From contig JAIPCS010000040.1 in NCBI GenBank assembly GCA_021738105.1, positions 1 to 18,962 on the forward strand: DNA of 18,962 nt, given 5' to 3'. Numbering within the stretch: position 1 is the stretch's first letter; each line of letters starts with the position of its first letter. Positions 8,323 through 16,413 of the stretch are shown here, in pieces. This stretch comes from Sulfuritalea sp. Its GTDB lineage: Bacteria > Pseudomonadota > Gammaproteobacteria > Burkholderiales > Rhodocyclaceae. The translations under genes and the position numbers were made by a program. The notes under the pieces were generated by a model that ran no database searches, was not told the DNA's origin, and saw nothing but the letters and a program-made list of their open reading frames with translations.

Positions 8323-8924
8323 TAGAATCCTCCGGTGGCAAGCCACTTGTCGATTTGCGGCAGGCGGTCGACGCCCCAGAAGGCCTCTCCGTCAACCATG
8401 AAATACGGTGCGCCGAACATGCCCTTGGCAATCGCGGCATCGGTTTCCTGTTTCACCCTGTCCTTGATTTCCTGCGTGGCAATCGCGGCGGTGAAGGCCT
8501 CGCAGTCAATACCCAGAGTTTTAGCGATTTCCAGCACGACGGGCAATTCACTGATGTCGCGACCGGCCACCCAGTAAGCACGAAACATCGCATGAGCAAA
8601 TTCACGCGCCTTGCCACAGTCTTGTCCGTGCAACCAGTAGTAGCCGCGCGCCGCAGCGAGCGTGGCGATTGGAAACTTGGGCGGGAAGTTGTAGGGAATG
8701 CCCAGGAAGCGCGCTGAGCGGTCGAAGTCGCGCTTGCTGTATTCACCCTTCAGCGGAATGGTGATCAGCAGAGGCATGTTCGCCGCCTTGAACGCCGCGC
8801 CGAGCATCATTGGCCGCCAGCGCACCTTGCGTCCGTGCTTGCCGGCCAGATCGTCAATCAGTTCGCTGGCAAGGTAGGAATAGGGTGAAGAAAAATCGAA
8901 CCAGAAATCGATGGGATCGCTCAT
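8322..8924 (-). CDS. 2-hydroxychromene-2-carboxylate isomerase / DsbA-family protein
   Basis: This 200-residue thioredoxin-fold protein is of the HCCA isomerase (kappa-class GST) type. The active-site loop is [15 protein letters not shown], with Ser12-Ser13-Pro-Tyr in place of a CxxC pair, so it is not a disulfide oxidase. The C-terminal part contains [20 protein letters not shown], the cis-Pro loop and closing motif of this group. The family isomerises glutathione adducts in aromatic degradation or binds glutathione. Its substrate in a leucine operon is unknown. GAAGGAGG lies just before ATG 8924. The GST gene ends 10 bases upstream and liuB overlaps its TAG stop, so it is embedded in the liu transcript. 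Confidence 0.88.
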   Translation of the reverse strand: MSDPIDFWFDFSSPYSYLASELIDDLAGKHGRKVRWRPMMLGAAFKAANMPLLITIPLKGEYSKRDFDRSARFLGIPYNFPPKFPIATLAAARGYYWLHGQDCGKAREFAHAMFRAYWVAGRDISELPVVLEIAKTLGIDCEAFTAAIATQEIKDRVKQETDAAIAKGMFGAPYFMVDGEAFWGVDRLPQIDKWLATGGF

Positions 8925-8934
8925 GACGCCTCCT

Positions 8935-9570
8935 TCAGGCCTTGGCCGGCAAGGGATAACCGGGCATCAACTGGTAAGGATGTTGCCAGCCAGGCAGCGC
9001 AGCGATGCGCGCCGACCAATCGCGCAAGTTCGGATAGTCGTTCCAGTCGACGCCGATCTCTTCGGGCCAGAAAACGTAGCCGGCTAGCGAAAAGTCGGCG
9101 ATGGTGGGACGGCTGGCGACAACCCATTGGCGCCCCGCAAGGTGGGTGTCGAGTACCTTCCACGCGCCTTCGGCGCGGGCGCGGAACATGGCAATGGTCG
9201 CCGGATCTGCAGTCGGGACAAAGTTGATCATGTAACGCAATGTCGCCGTGTAGCTGGTGAACTTGTGATTATCGAACAGCATCCAGCGCAGAATCTCGCG
9301 CCGCTCGCCATTACCCTGCGGACCGAACTTGCCCAGAGTCTCGGCAAGGTAGTCAAGAATCACGCCCGACTGCGAAAGGCACTTGCCGTTGTGCTCCAGC
9401 ACCGGCACTTCGCCCATGACGTTGATTGCCCGATACTCAGGCGTGCGCGTCGCACCATTGAAAAAATCCACAAAGCGCGGTTCCCAGTCGGCGCCACACA
9501 GCGCCAGCATCAGCGCCGGCTTGTAGGCGTTGCCGGATTGGGCGAAACAATGCAGGGTGTATTCGGCCAT
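8935..9570 (-). CDS. Glutathione S-transferase family protein
   Basis: This 211-residue protein has an N-terminal thioredoxin-like GST domain (~1-80), including NVMGEVPVLEHNGKCLSQSGVILDYLAE, where the V-P and Q/S residues bind glutathione. The helical C-terminal domain (~90-200) contains RPTIADFSLAGYVFW, the N-capping/hydrophobic staple region. The start is ATG 9570 (MAEYTLHCFAQSG), 6 bases after GGAG. The longer open frame to 9726 runs through inverted repeats and is not coding. It probably conjugates or handles a glutathione adduct, but the substrate is unknown. It is the first gene after the 195-bp gap and so may begin a separate transcript that continues into liuBCDE. Confidence 0.9.
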   Translation of the reverse strand: MAEYTLHCFAQSGNAYKPALMLALCGADWEPRFVDFFNGATRTPEYRAINVMGEVPVLEHNGKCLSQSGVILDYLAETLGKFGPQGNGERREILRWMLFDNHKFTSYTATLRYMINFVPTADPATIAMFRARAEGAWKVLDTHLAGRQWVVASRPTIADFSLAGYVFWPEEIGVDWNDYPNLRDWSARIAALPGWQHPYQLMPGYPLPAKA

Positions 9571-9765
9571 TGGATTCTCCAACGTATCGTGGCTCAAAGC
9601 TTGTGAAGAAATCGTCCCCCAAGGGGACTTTCTGCGGGGCGTAGCCGCTTTGCCGCAGCGGGGTGCGGCCGGAGCACAGCTACCGGAGCGTATGTGGTTA
9701 AAAGCGAGGATAGCCGGGGTTGCCAAATGAGCCGCCCAAGCCCCGATCCGGCGCGCGCAGTAGAT
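9571..9765. other. 195-bp intergenic region with nested GC-rich inverted repeats
   Basis: No gene is seen here. The region contains TCCCC(9615-9619)/GGGGA(9623-9627), CTGCGG(9632-9637)/CCGCAG(9653-9658), the alternative CCGCT(9645-9649)/AGCGG(9657-9661), and a direct repeat CCGGAGC at 9669-9675 and 9683-9689. It separates the distal half of the locus (GST-liuE) from the proximal half (thioesterases-acyl-CoA dehydrogenase). It could be a dispersed REP-like element, a terminator or attenuator, or the site of an internal promoter. I found no convincing promoter boxes and no T-tract. Confidence 0.5.
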
Positions 9766-10902
9766 TTATTCATAAGCGAGCGAGCGGCCGATGACCAGCC
9801 GCTGTATATCGGACGCACCTTCATAGATCTGGCAAACGCGCACATCGCGATAGATGCGCTCTACCGGAAAATCGGACACGTAGCCGTAGCCGCCATGAAT
9901 CTGGATCGCATCGGAACAGACTTTCTCCGCCATTTCCGAGGCAAACAATTTGGCCATTGAAGCTTCCTTCAGGCACGGCCGGCCAGCGTCACGCAAACAG
10001 GCTGCGTGGTGCACCATCTGGCGCGCGACTTCGATCTGCGTCGCCATGTCGGCAAGTCGAAAATTCACCGCCTGATGTTCGAAAATCGGTTTGCCGAAAC
10101 TCTCGCGTTCGTTGGCGTAACTCAATGCCGCTTCAAACGCGGCACGCGCCATGCCGACCGACTGCGCCGAAATGCCGATGCGACCTCCTTCGAGATTGGC
10201 CAACGCGATGCGGTAGCCCTGCCCTTCGTTTCCAAGCAAATTCCCCGCCGGGATATGGCAGTCCTCGAACAGGATTTGCGCCGTGTCGGAGGCGTGCTGG
10301 CCGAGCTTTTCCTCGACTCGCGCGACGATGTAGCCCGGCGTGTCTGTCGGCACGATGAAGGCCGAAATTCCCTTTTTTCCGGCGCCCGGATCGGTGACGG
10401 CGAACACCACCGCGACTTGTGCATTCTTGCCGGTGGTGATGAACTGCTTGACGCCGTTGAGTACCCAGTGATCACCGTCTTTCACCGCCTTGGTTCTGAT
10501 CGCTGCCGCATCGGAGCCGACATGCGGCTCGGTCAGGCAAAAGCAGCCCAGCCATTCGCCGCTGGCCAGCTTGCGTAGATACGTCTCCTTCTGCGCGTCG
10601 TTGCCGAAGGCATTGATCGGCCCGCAAACCACCGAGTTCTGCACGCTGATGATGGTTGAAGTGGCGCCATCGCCCGCAGCGATTTCCTCCAGTGCCAGCG
10701 CCAGCGAAACATAGTCAAGCCCGGCGCCGCCCCATTGCTCGGGCACCACCATGCCGCACACACCCAGTTCGCCCAACTGACGCAGCGCCTCTCGCGGAAA
10801 CACCGCATCGCGGTCCCATTCGGCGGCAAAGGGCGCCAACTGCTCGCGCGCAAAATCACGCAGCATGTCTCGAATCTGTTCCTGCTCGCTAGTAAGAATC
10901 AT
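9766..10902 (-). CDS. Acyl-CoA dehydrogenase (short-chain / butyryl-type)
   Basis: This FAD-dependent enzyme of 378 residues oxidises an acyl-CoA to the 2-enoyl-CoA and passes electrons to ETF. The FAD/substrate motif [20 protein letters not shown], then [13 protein letters not shown] and the C-terminal [21 protein letters not shown] are typical. The catalytic base is E361 in [10 protein letters not shown], the short/medium-chain position. This differs from LiuA, which uses an internal Glu, so the two are not redundant copies. Butyryl-CoA or 2-methylbutyryl-CoA are candidate substrates, but I cannot separate them. The start is ATG 10902, overlapping the TGA of the exporter gene (TGATG), with AAGGA 8 bases upstream. 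The same frame is open to 11487, but that part is a shadow of the exporter gene. Confidence 0.94.
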   Translation of the reverse strand: MILTSEQEQIRDMLRDFAREQLAPFAAEWDRDAVFPREALRQLGELGVCGMVVPEQWGGAGLDYVSLALALEEIAAGDGATSTIISVQNSVVCGPINAFGNDAQKETYLRKLASGEWLGCFCLTEPHVGSDAAAIRTKAVKDGDHWVLNGVKQFITTGKNAQVAVVFAVTDPGAGKKGISAFIVPTDTPGYIVARVEEKLGQHASDTAQILFEDCHIPAGNLLGNEGQGYRIALANLEGGRIGISAQSVGMARAAFEAALSYANERESFGKPIFEHQAVNFRLADMATQIEVARQMVHHAACLRDAGRPCLKEASMAKLFASEMAEKVCSDAIQIHGGYGYVSDFPVERIYRDVRVCQIYEGASDIQRLVIGRSLAYE

Positions 10903-11822
10903 CAGCTTCGTCCTTCGACAACTGTCGCCACCAGGGTCTGGTTGCTTGGCCAGTTTAGAGTCAATACGCCCAGCATAACCAGTGCGCCACCGGCATAGGT
11001 AACCGCGGCCAGTCGCTCCTGCAACATCAGCGCGCCCAGCAGTACACCGAACACCGGCACCAGATTGATGAACATGCCGGCGCGCGTGGGGCCGATATCG
11101 CGCACGGCTTCGGCGTACCAGGTGAAAGACAATGCCGTACCCAGCACACCGAGAAACAGAATGCTGAGCGCACCATCCAAACGGAGCGTCTGCAGAACAA
11201 ACAGGCTGCCATCGATCAGCGCTGCAATGGTCAGCATGACCCAGCCGGTCAGGCAGGCGCCGAAAGTCGCGGCCAGCGGCGAAATGGTCCGATTGACGCG
11301 ACGACCGATAAAGGTATAAGTCGACCACAGCACCACGCATCCGAGAATCAGCAGTTCGCCAGCGCCCACCGCGCCCTGTGTCAGCAGATTCACATCGCCA
11401 CGCGTCACCACCAGCAGGCAGCCCAGCATAGCGATGACGATGCCGATGAATCTGCGTGCTGTCATCGGCGCCGCAAACAGCGCCCAATCCGCCAGCGCAA
11501 TCACGGCCGGCGTCAAGGCCACCACCAGTGCACCACGGCCAGCTTCGATATAGCGCATGCCGTAAAGAAAGCAGACGTTGTAAAGAAAGATGCCGCTGGC
11601 TCCCAGCTGACTCACTCCGATCCAGTCGCGGGCTTGCCAGCGCGGAATGCCCTCCTTGCGATACAGCACCAATCCGAGCACCAGCGCCGCCAGCAAAAAG
11701 CGCCAGCTTGCGGTCGCCAGCGGCGAGACTTCGGCGACCGCGATCCGCCCGGCCACCCAGGTCGCGCCCCAGAAGAAGGCGACGATCAGCAGTTTGAACC
11801 AGGTGCGCGGAGCAATGCTCAT
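10902..11822 (-). CDS. EamA/DMT-family membrane transporter
   Basis: This protein of ~306 residues is built almost entirely of hydrophobic helices, about ten in two EamA repeats. The first repeat starts [17 protein letters not shown] and [15 protein letters not shown], the second [20 protein letters not shown] and [21 protein letters not shown]. The drug/metabolite family usually exports amino acids, metabolites or drugs. An amino acid or branched acid exporter would suit the locus, but the substrate is not readable from sequence. The start is taken at ATG 11822 (MSIAPRTWF), 37 bases after the thiolase ends. A longer frame to 11900 would overlap the thiolase. The stop TGA overlaps the following acyl-CoA dehydrogenase start by one base. 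Confidence 0.9.
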   Translation of the reverse strand: MSIAPRTWFKLLIVAFFWGATWVAGRIAVAEVSPLATASWRFLLAALVLGLVLYRKEGIPRWQARDWIGVSQLGASGIFLYNVCFLYGMRYIEAGRGALVVALTPAVIALADWALFAAPMTARRFIGIVIAMLGCLLVVTRGDVNLLTQGAVGAGELLILGCVVLWSTYTFIGRRVNRTISPLAATFGACLTGWVMLTIAALIDGSLFVLQTLRLDGALSILFLGVLGTALSFTWYAEAVRDIGPTRAGMFINLVPVFGVLLGALMLQERLAAVTYAGGALVMLGVLTLNWPSNQTLVATVVEGRS

Positions 11823-11859
11823 GAACAGGAGTCCGGTTAGCAAACAGAAGCCGAGCGAA

Positions 11860-13041
11860 TCAACAGAGTTCGATGCCAACCGCCGTGGCTTCGCCGCCAC
11901 CGATGCACAGGCTGGCGACGCCGCGTGTTTTGCCCTGCTTCTTCAACGCACCGATCAGTGTGACGACGACGCGTGCGCCGGAGGCACCAATCGGATGGCC
12001 AAGCGCGCAGGCGCCGCCATGGACGTTGACCTTGTCATGCGGCAGCTTGAGGTCGTGCATTGCAGCCATGGTGACCACAGCAAAGGCCTCGTTGATCTCC
12101 CACAGATCGACGCTGTCCGTGCTCCAGCCATTCTTGTCCAGCAGCTTTTTGATCGCTCCGACCGGTGCGGTGGTGAACAAGCCCGGTTCCTGTGCGAAGG
12201 TACTGTGGCCAACGATGGTGGCGATGGGCTTCGCACCGAGCTTTTCAGCCTGCGAACGACGCATCATCACCAGCGCCGCCGCGCCATCGGAAATCGATGA
12301 GGAATTGGCGGCAGTGACCGTACCGTCCTTGCGGAAAGCAGGCTTCAGCGTCGGGATCTTTTCCAGATTGGCCTTGAAGGGCTGCTCGTCCTTGTCGATG
12401 ACGGTATCGCCCTTGCGGCCGGAAACAGTGACAGGGGCAATTTCCCAGGCAAAACTGCCATCCGTATTAGCCTCTTTGGCGCGCGTCGTCGAGGTGATCG
12501 AAAACTGGTCCTGCGCTTCGCGTGTGAACTTGTAGCTACCTGCGCAGTCCTCTGCAAAGGTGCCCATCAAACGTCCCTTGTCATAGGCGTCTTCAAGACC
12601 GTCGAGGAACATATGGTCCTTGACCTCACCATGTCCGAGGCGGTAGCCGCCGCGCGCCTTGGGCAGCAGGTAGGGTGCGTTACTCATTGATTCCATGCCG
12701 CCGGCGACCATGACGTCGACGCTGCCGGCAACGAGCATGTCGTGGGCGTACATCGCAGCACGCATGCCGGAACCACACATTTTATTTACCGTGGTGCATC
12801 CGGCAGCCAAAGGCAAACCCGCCCCGAGCGAGGCCTGACGTGCCGGAGCCTGGCCCTGACCTGCAGGCAGCACACAGCCCATAATGACTTCATCTATCTG
12901 CTCCGGCTGCAGACCGGCTCGCTCTACCGCTGCCTTGATGGCGACACTGCCTAGCTGGGCGCAAGTCAAGGAATTGAAATCGCCTTGGAACCCACCCATC
13001 GGTGTACGGGCGGCGGAGATAATTACGATCGGGTCGTTCAT
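11860..13041 (-). CDS. Acetyl-CoA C-acetyltransferase (thiolase)
   Basis: This full-length 393-residue thiolase interconverts acetoacetyl-CoA + CoA and two acetyl-CoA. The acyl-accepting nucleophile is C89 in NKMCGSGM. NEAFAVV, GGACALGHPIGASGAR (catalytic His) and CIGGGEATA (second Cys) follow in the expected order. MESMSNAPYLLPKARGG fits acetoacetyl-CoA thiolases. It starts at ATG 13041 with AAAGGAAA just upstream, 27 bases after the carbonic anhydrase fusion. In this operon it would finish leucine breakdown by splitting acetoacetyl-CoA, provided acetoacetate is activated by an enzyme not in the window. Run in reverse it could supply the nearby polyhydroxyalkanoate pathway. Confidence 0.95.
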   Translation of the reverse strand: MNDPIVIISAARTPMGGFQGDFNSLTCAQLGSVAIKAAVERAGLQPEQIDEVIMGCVLPAGQGQAPARQASLGAGLPLAAGCTTVNKMCGSGMRAAMYAHDMLVAGSVDVMVAGGMESMSNAPYLLPKARGGYRLGHGEVKDHMFLDGLEDAYDKGRLMGTFAEDCAGSYKFTREAQDQFSITSTTRAKEANTDGSFAWEIAPVTVSGRKGDTVIDKDEQPFKANLEKIPTLKPAFRKDGTVTAANSSSISDGAAALVMMRRSQAEKLGAKPIATIVGHSTFAQEPGLFTTAPVGAIKKLLDKNGWSTDSVDLWEINEAFAVVTMAAMHDLKLPHDKVNVHGGACALGHPIGASGARVVVTLIGALKKQGKTRGVASLCIGGGEATAVGIELC

Positions 13042-13068
13042 GGTTTTCCTTTCAGTTCAATGCCTGCT

Positions 13069-14241
13069 TCAGTTCATAGTCGCCAGCGCCATTTCATAGC
13101 GCTCGACAATGTGTTCGGGATCGCTCAGGGTGAGCCCCAGATCGCGCACCAGACCGTCCTTGAGGCCGTAGATCCAGCCGTGAATCGTGACGCTCTGCCC
13201 GCGCTGCCAGGCGTCCTGAACGACGATGCTGCGCGAAACGTTGATCACCTGCTCGAGCACGTTGAGTTCGCACAGTCGGTCGTGCCGCAGCTCCAAGGGC
13301 AAGTCATCAACGCGCGCGAGGTGTTTGACATGCACGTCCTGCACATGGCGCAGCCAGAGGTCGGCGAGTCCGACACGCTGATGATTGAGCGCCGCCTGCA
13401 CACCGCCGCAACCGTAGTGCCCGACCACCATGATGTGCTTGACCTTGAGCACATCGATGGCGAACTGGATCACGGACAGGCAGTTGAGATCGGTGTGCAC
13501 CACCACGTTGGCGATGTTGCGATGGACGAAGACTTCACCCGGCAGCAGACCGACGATCTGGTTGGCCGGTACGCGTGAATCGGAACAACCGATCCACAGA
13601 TATTCCGGCGACTGCAAATGCGACAAGCGTTCGAAATACTCGGGGTCAACTTCCCGAATCTGCCGCGACCAGGCGCGATTGAAATCGAACAGATGAAACA
13701 GGTTCTGGTTGGCCACCTGGTCTTCCGACCAGTTCTCCAGATCAAGCGCAAGAAACTGCGTCCCTTCGACAGGTGTCTGGTAATACGCCGGTGCTTCAAG
13801 GAAGCCAAGTTCGCGATACAGCTTCACCGCGATGCGCATCGCCGGCAGCGTATCGAGCACGAGCTTGCGATAGCCTATTTCTTTCGCGGCACGAATTGCC
13901 GCCAGGGCCAGCATGCGGCCAAGACCCAGACCACGCTGGGTGGGATCGACATACAGACGCTTGAGTTCGCAGACCCCTTCGGCAAGCGGCCGAATTCCTA
14001 CACAGCCTGCGCCACGTTTGCCACCGCTATCAGCAAGCTCGGCGAAAAACAATCGTCCCTTGGGTGCCGAATAACGGCCTGGCAGCGTCGCCATTTCTTC
14101 ATCAAAGTTCTGAAAACACAGCTCGACGCCCAGCCAGGCCGCATAGGTGCGAAAGAACTCTCGCACCTGCTCCAGCTCTGCCGTATCGCCAGCGCCGATT
14201 TCACGCACACCGGGACGAGGTTCCAATGGCTGCTCAGACAT
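13069..14241 (-). CDS. Fusion protein: GNAT N-acetyltransferase + beta-carbonic anhydrase
   Basis: This single 390-residue frame joins two domains. Residues ~10-169 are a GNAT acetyltransferase: CELKRLYVDPTQRGLGLGR carries the acetyl-CoA pyrophosphate loop (Q/R-x-x-G-x-G/A), followed by AMRIAVKLYRELGFLE. Residues ~180-390 are a complete beta-carbonic anhydrase closely resembling E. coli Can. It has the zinc ligands C219 and D221 in GCSDSRVPA (with R223), then H275 and C278 in GHYGCGG, as well as FVHRNIANVV and TIHGWIYGLKDGLVRDL. The anhydrase makes bicarbonate, the co-substrate of methylcrotonyl-CoA carboxylase (LiuBD). The acetyltransferase target is unknown. The start is ATG 14241, 5 bases after GAGG; an upstream TTG at 14274 is less likely. 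No stop or frameshift lies between the halves. Confidence 0.93.
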   Translation of the reverse strand: MSEQPLEPRPGVREIGAGDTAELEQVREFFRTYAAWLGVELCFQNFDEEMATLPGRYSAPKGRLFFAELADSGGKRGAGCVGIRPLAEGVCELKRLYVDPTQRGLGLGRMLALAAIRAAKEIGYRKLVLDTLPAMRIAVKLYRELGFLEAPAYYQTPVEGTQFLALDLENWSEDQVANQNLFHLFDFNRAWSRQIREVDPEYFERLSHLQSPEYLWIGCSDSRVPANQIVGLLPGEVFVHRNIANVVVHTDLNCLSVIQFAIDVLKVKHIMVVGHYGCGGVQAALNHQRVGLADLWLRHVQDVHVKHLARVDDLPLELRHDRLCELNVLEQVINVSRSIVVQDAWQRGQSVTIHGWIYGLKDGLVRDLGLTLSDPEHIVERYEMALATMN

Positions 14242-14283
14242 CGCCACCTCGACAAAATTGGTAGTTCGGGACAAGGGTTCTAT

Positions 14284-14733
14284 TCATGACGGCCAGGGTA
14301 ATTCGTAAGTCGTAAGCATCTCTTTCGCCTTGAGCAATGGCATCTCAGGCAACGGGCAGGACTTGCGGGCCTGAGTGTCAAGATGGATTCCGGTAAGCAA
14401 GGTGATCGCCGACACTTCATCCGTATCGCCGTTGCGCATCTCGTGAAAGAAGATCAGTTTCTTCTCGGTCACCGAAAGGATACCTGTGCGTATCGCCACC
14501 GTGTCGCCAGCGTGAAGCTCGCGCTGGTAACTGATGCGCTGATCCAGCGCCGCCATGCCGCGGTGATGACGGCGCAGGAATGTCGCGCTCATTCCAAGAT
14601 GCGAAAGAAGGTTCCATGTGGCTTCATCGAACTTTCCTACGTACCACATGACATTCATGTGGTTCATATGGTCGCAGTGCCACGGATAGACCGTGCCGCG
14701 ATAGGTATCCAGAAGCTTTCCCATCTCAGACAT
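14284..14733 (-). CDS. Acyl-CoA thioesterase, 4-hydroxybenzoyl-CoA thioesterase-like hotdog protein
   Basis: This 149-residue single hotdog domain is of the FcbC/YbgC sort. The N-terminal CDHMNHMNVMWYVGKFDEATW matches the D-x-x-x-H-x-N...Y pattern of this group (the conserved Asp and His-Asn), followed by ISYQRELHAGDTVAIRTGI. It would hydrolyse an acyl-CoA thioester, and branched short-chain CoA esters are the natural guess from context. Its ATG (14733) lies inside the end of the upstream thioesterase gene (8-bp overlap, ATGTCTGA), so translation is likely coupled. A second ATG three codons on is also possible. Confidence 0.88.
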   Translation of the reverse strand: MSEMGKLLDTYRGTVYPWHCDHMNHMNVMWYVGKFDEATWNLLSHLGMSATFLRRHHRGMAALDQRISYQRELHAGDTVAIRTGILSVTEKKLIFFHEMRNGDTDEVSAITLLTGIHLDTQARKSCPLPEMPLLKAKEMLTTYELPWPS

Positions 14734-15247
14734 TGAAAATCAGAGCCGTGGTGGTGGCATGTGCGTACAGTTTGCCGTCAGCATCCACCAGCTTGCCCTC
14801 GGCCGTTCCGATCTGCTTGCCGGCATGAATCACACGTCCTTCAGCCCGCACCGGACCAACCCGATCGGTCAAGGCGCGTACGTAGTTCACTTTGAGTTCG
14901 ATGGTCGTGTAACCCTGCCCCGCTTCAAGCGTGGACTGGATGGCGCAGGCGACGCAAGAATCCAGCAGCGTGGCGTGGTAGCCGCCATGCACCGATCCGA
15001 TCGGGTTGTAATGGCGGTGCTCCGGTATCCCCTGAAAAATCACATGCCCCTTCTCCGCTTCCACCAGGTAGAAGCCCAGGGTGTCACTGATCGGTGGACG
15101 CGGCAGTTCGCCGGCGATCATTTTCTGGAACAGTTCCAGCCCGGTGCATTCACGCAGGTTTTCCAGCGTCAGCGCTCCCGGTCCCGGGGATCTTGCAATC
15201 ACTTCCTCCTGAAGTTTCAGCCACTCCTGGGGCGTTTTGTCGTTCAT
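14726..15247 (-). CDS. PaaI-type hotdog thioesterase
   Basis: This 173-residue PaaI-family hotdog protein has HYNPIGSVHGGYHATLLDSC, where H-G-G and the Asp four to six residues later mark the PaaI active-site helix. GYTTIELKVNYVRAL and a C-terminal ATTTALIF strand follow. The N-terminal ~60 residues are longer than in minimal PaaI proteins. The start is taken at ATG 15247, which shares its A with the TGA stop of liuA (TGATG), as in coupled genes; an in-frame GTG one codon earlier is an alternative. The substrate is unknown; relief of CoA trapping during leucine/isovalerate catabolism is an inference from position. Confidence 0.88.
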   Translation of the reverse strand: MNDKTPQEWLKLQEEVIARSPGPGALTLENLRECTGLELFQKMIAGELPRPPISDTLGFYLVEAEKGHVIFQGIPEHRHYNPIGSVHGGYHATLLDSCVACAIQSTLEAGQGYTTIELKVNYVRALTDRVGPVRAEGRVIHAGKQIGTAEGKLVDADGKLYAHATTTALIFNV

Positions 15248-16413
15248 CACATCGTCTCGTTGTAGAGTTCGCGACCGATCAGCATTCGGCGAATTTCTGA
15301 CGTGCCGGCGCCGATTTCATACAGTTTGGCATCTCGCCAAAGCCGCCCGACCGGAAACTCGTTGGTGTAGCCGACGCCGCCCAGCGACTGGATTGCTTCA
15401 CCTGCCATCCAGGTCGCCTTTTCCGCCGAATAGAGAATTGCTCCTGCCGCATCCTTGCGCAACGTGCGCGCGTGGTCGCCGCGATCGCAAGCCTTGCCCA
15501 GCGCATAGACGTAGGCACGCGTGGCCTGCCAGGTTGAATACATGTCGGCCAATTTGCCCTGCATCAACTGGAATTCGCCAATGCTCTGGCCGAACTGCTT
15601 GCGCTCATGAATGAATGGCAACACCACGTCCATGCAGGCAGCCATGATTCCCAGCGGACCACCGGAAAGCACAGCGCGTTCATAATCGAGGCCGCTCATC
15701 AACACACGCGTGCCATTGCCTTCACCGCCCATGACGTTCTCGGCCGGCACTTCGCAGTCATCAAAGAAAAGCGGATACGTATTGGAGCCACGCATGCCCA
15801 GCTTGTCCAGATGCTGACCTTTGCTGAAGCCCTTGAAGCCCTTTTCGACAATAAAGGCTGTCATGCCCTTGGCGCCGGCAGCGGGACTGGTCTTGGCATA
15901 CACCACCAGCGTGTCAGCATCGCCACCATTGGTGATCCACATTTTCGAGCCATTCAAGACATATCGGTCACCCTTCAGATCGGCGCGCAATTTCATCGAC
16001 ACCACATCGGAACCGGCGCCCGATTCCGACATTGCCAGCGCACCGACGTGCTCACCCGAAATCAGCTTGGGCAGATACGTCTTCTTCTGCGCCTCCGTGC
16101 CGTTGCGGCGGATCTGGTTTACACATAGATTGGAATGGGCGCCGTAGGACAGACCGACCGAGGCCGAGGCGCGCGAGATTTCCTCCATTGCAACGATGTG
16201 CGCGAGGTAGCCCATTTTCGTCCCGCCGTATTCCTCATCGGCGGTCATGCCCAGCAGACCCATGTCGCCGAACTTCTTCCACAAGTCTGCAGGAAAGAGG
16301 TTGTCGCGATCGATCGCAGCAGCGCGTGGCAGGATTTCCTTCTGCGCGAAAGTCCAGACGGCATCCCGCAGCATGTCGACGTCTTCGCCGAGGTCAAAGT
16401 TGATTCCGAGCAT
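15247..16413 (-). CDS. liuA: Isovaleryl-CoA dehydrogenase
   Basis: This 388-residue acyl-CoA dehydrogenase oxidises isovaleryl-CoA to 3-methylcrotonyl-CoA with FAD and ETF. The subfamily is shown by the catalytic base: E245 in [17 protein letters not shown] is the internal Glu of isovaleryl-CoA dehydrogenases, while the usual C-terminal Glu position is Gly here ([11 protein letters not shown]). Other marks are [40 protein letters not shown] and [22 protein letters not shown]. The length is normal. The ATG directly follows the TAA of the first thioesterase (TAAATG), and its TGA overlaps the next ATG. It sits second in the operon, behind the proposed LiuR-controlled promoter. Confidence 0.96.
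   Translation of the reverse strand: MLGINFDLGEDVDMLRDAVWTFAQKEILPRAAAIDRDNLFPADLWKKFGDMGLLGMTADEEYGGTKMGYLAHIVAMEEISRASASVGLSYGAHSNLCVNQIRRNGTEAQKKTYLPKLISGEHVGALAMSESGAGSDVVSMKLRADLKGDRYVLNGSKMWITNGGDADTLVVYAKTSPAAGAKGMTAFIVEKGFKGFSKGQHLDKLGMRGSNTYPLFFDDCEVPAENVMGGEGNGTRVLMSGLDYERAVLSGGPLGIMAACMDVVLPFIHERKQFGQSIGEFQLMQGKLADMYSTWQATRAYVYALGKACDRGDHARTLRKDAAGAILYSAEKATWMAGEAIQSLGGVGYTNEFPVGRLWRDAKLYEIGAGTSEIRRMLIGRELYNETM

Noticed and set aside
9571..9726. N-terminal extension of the GST
   Set aside because: The extension runs through the inverted-repeat region; the ATG at 9570 has GGAG at proper distance and begins the thioredoxin-like fold.
10903..11487. Acyl-CoA dehydrogenase extended by ~195 N-terminal residues
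   Set aside because: The added part is Arg/Cys-rich low-similarity sequence in a shifted frame of the EamA transporter; the ATG at 10902 has a ribosome binding site and starts at the family N-terminus.
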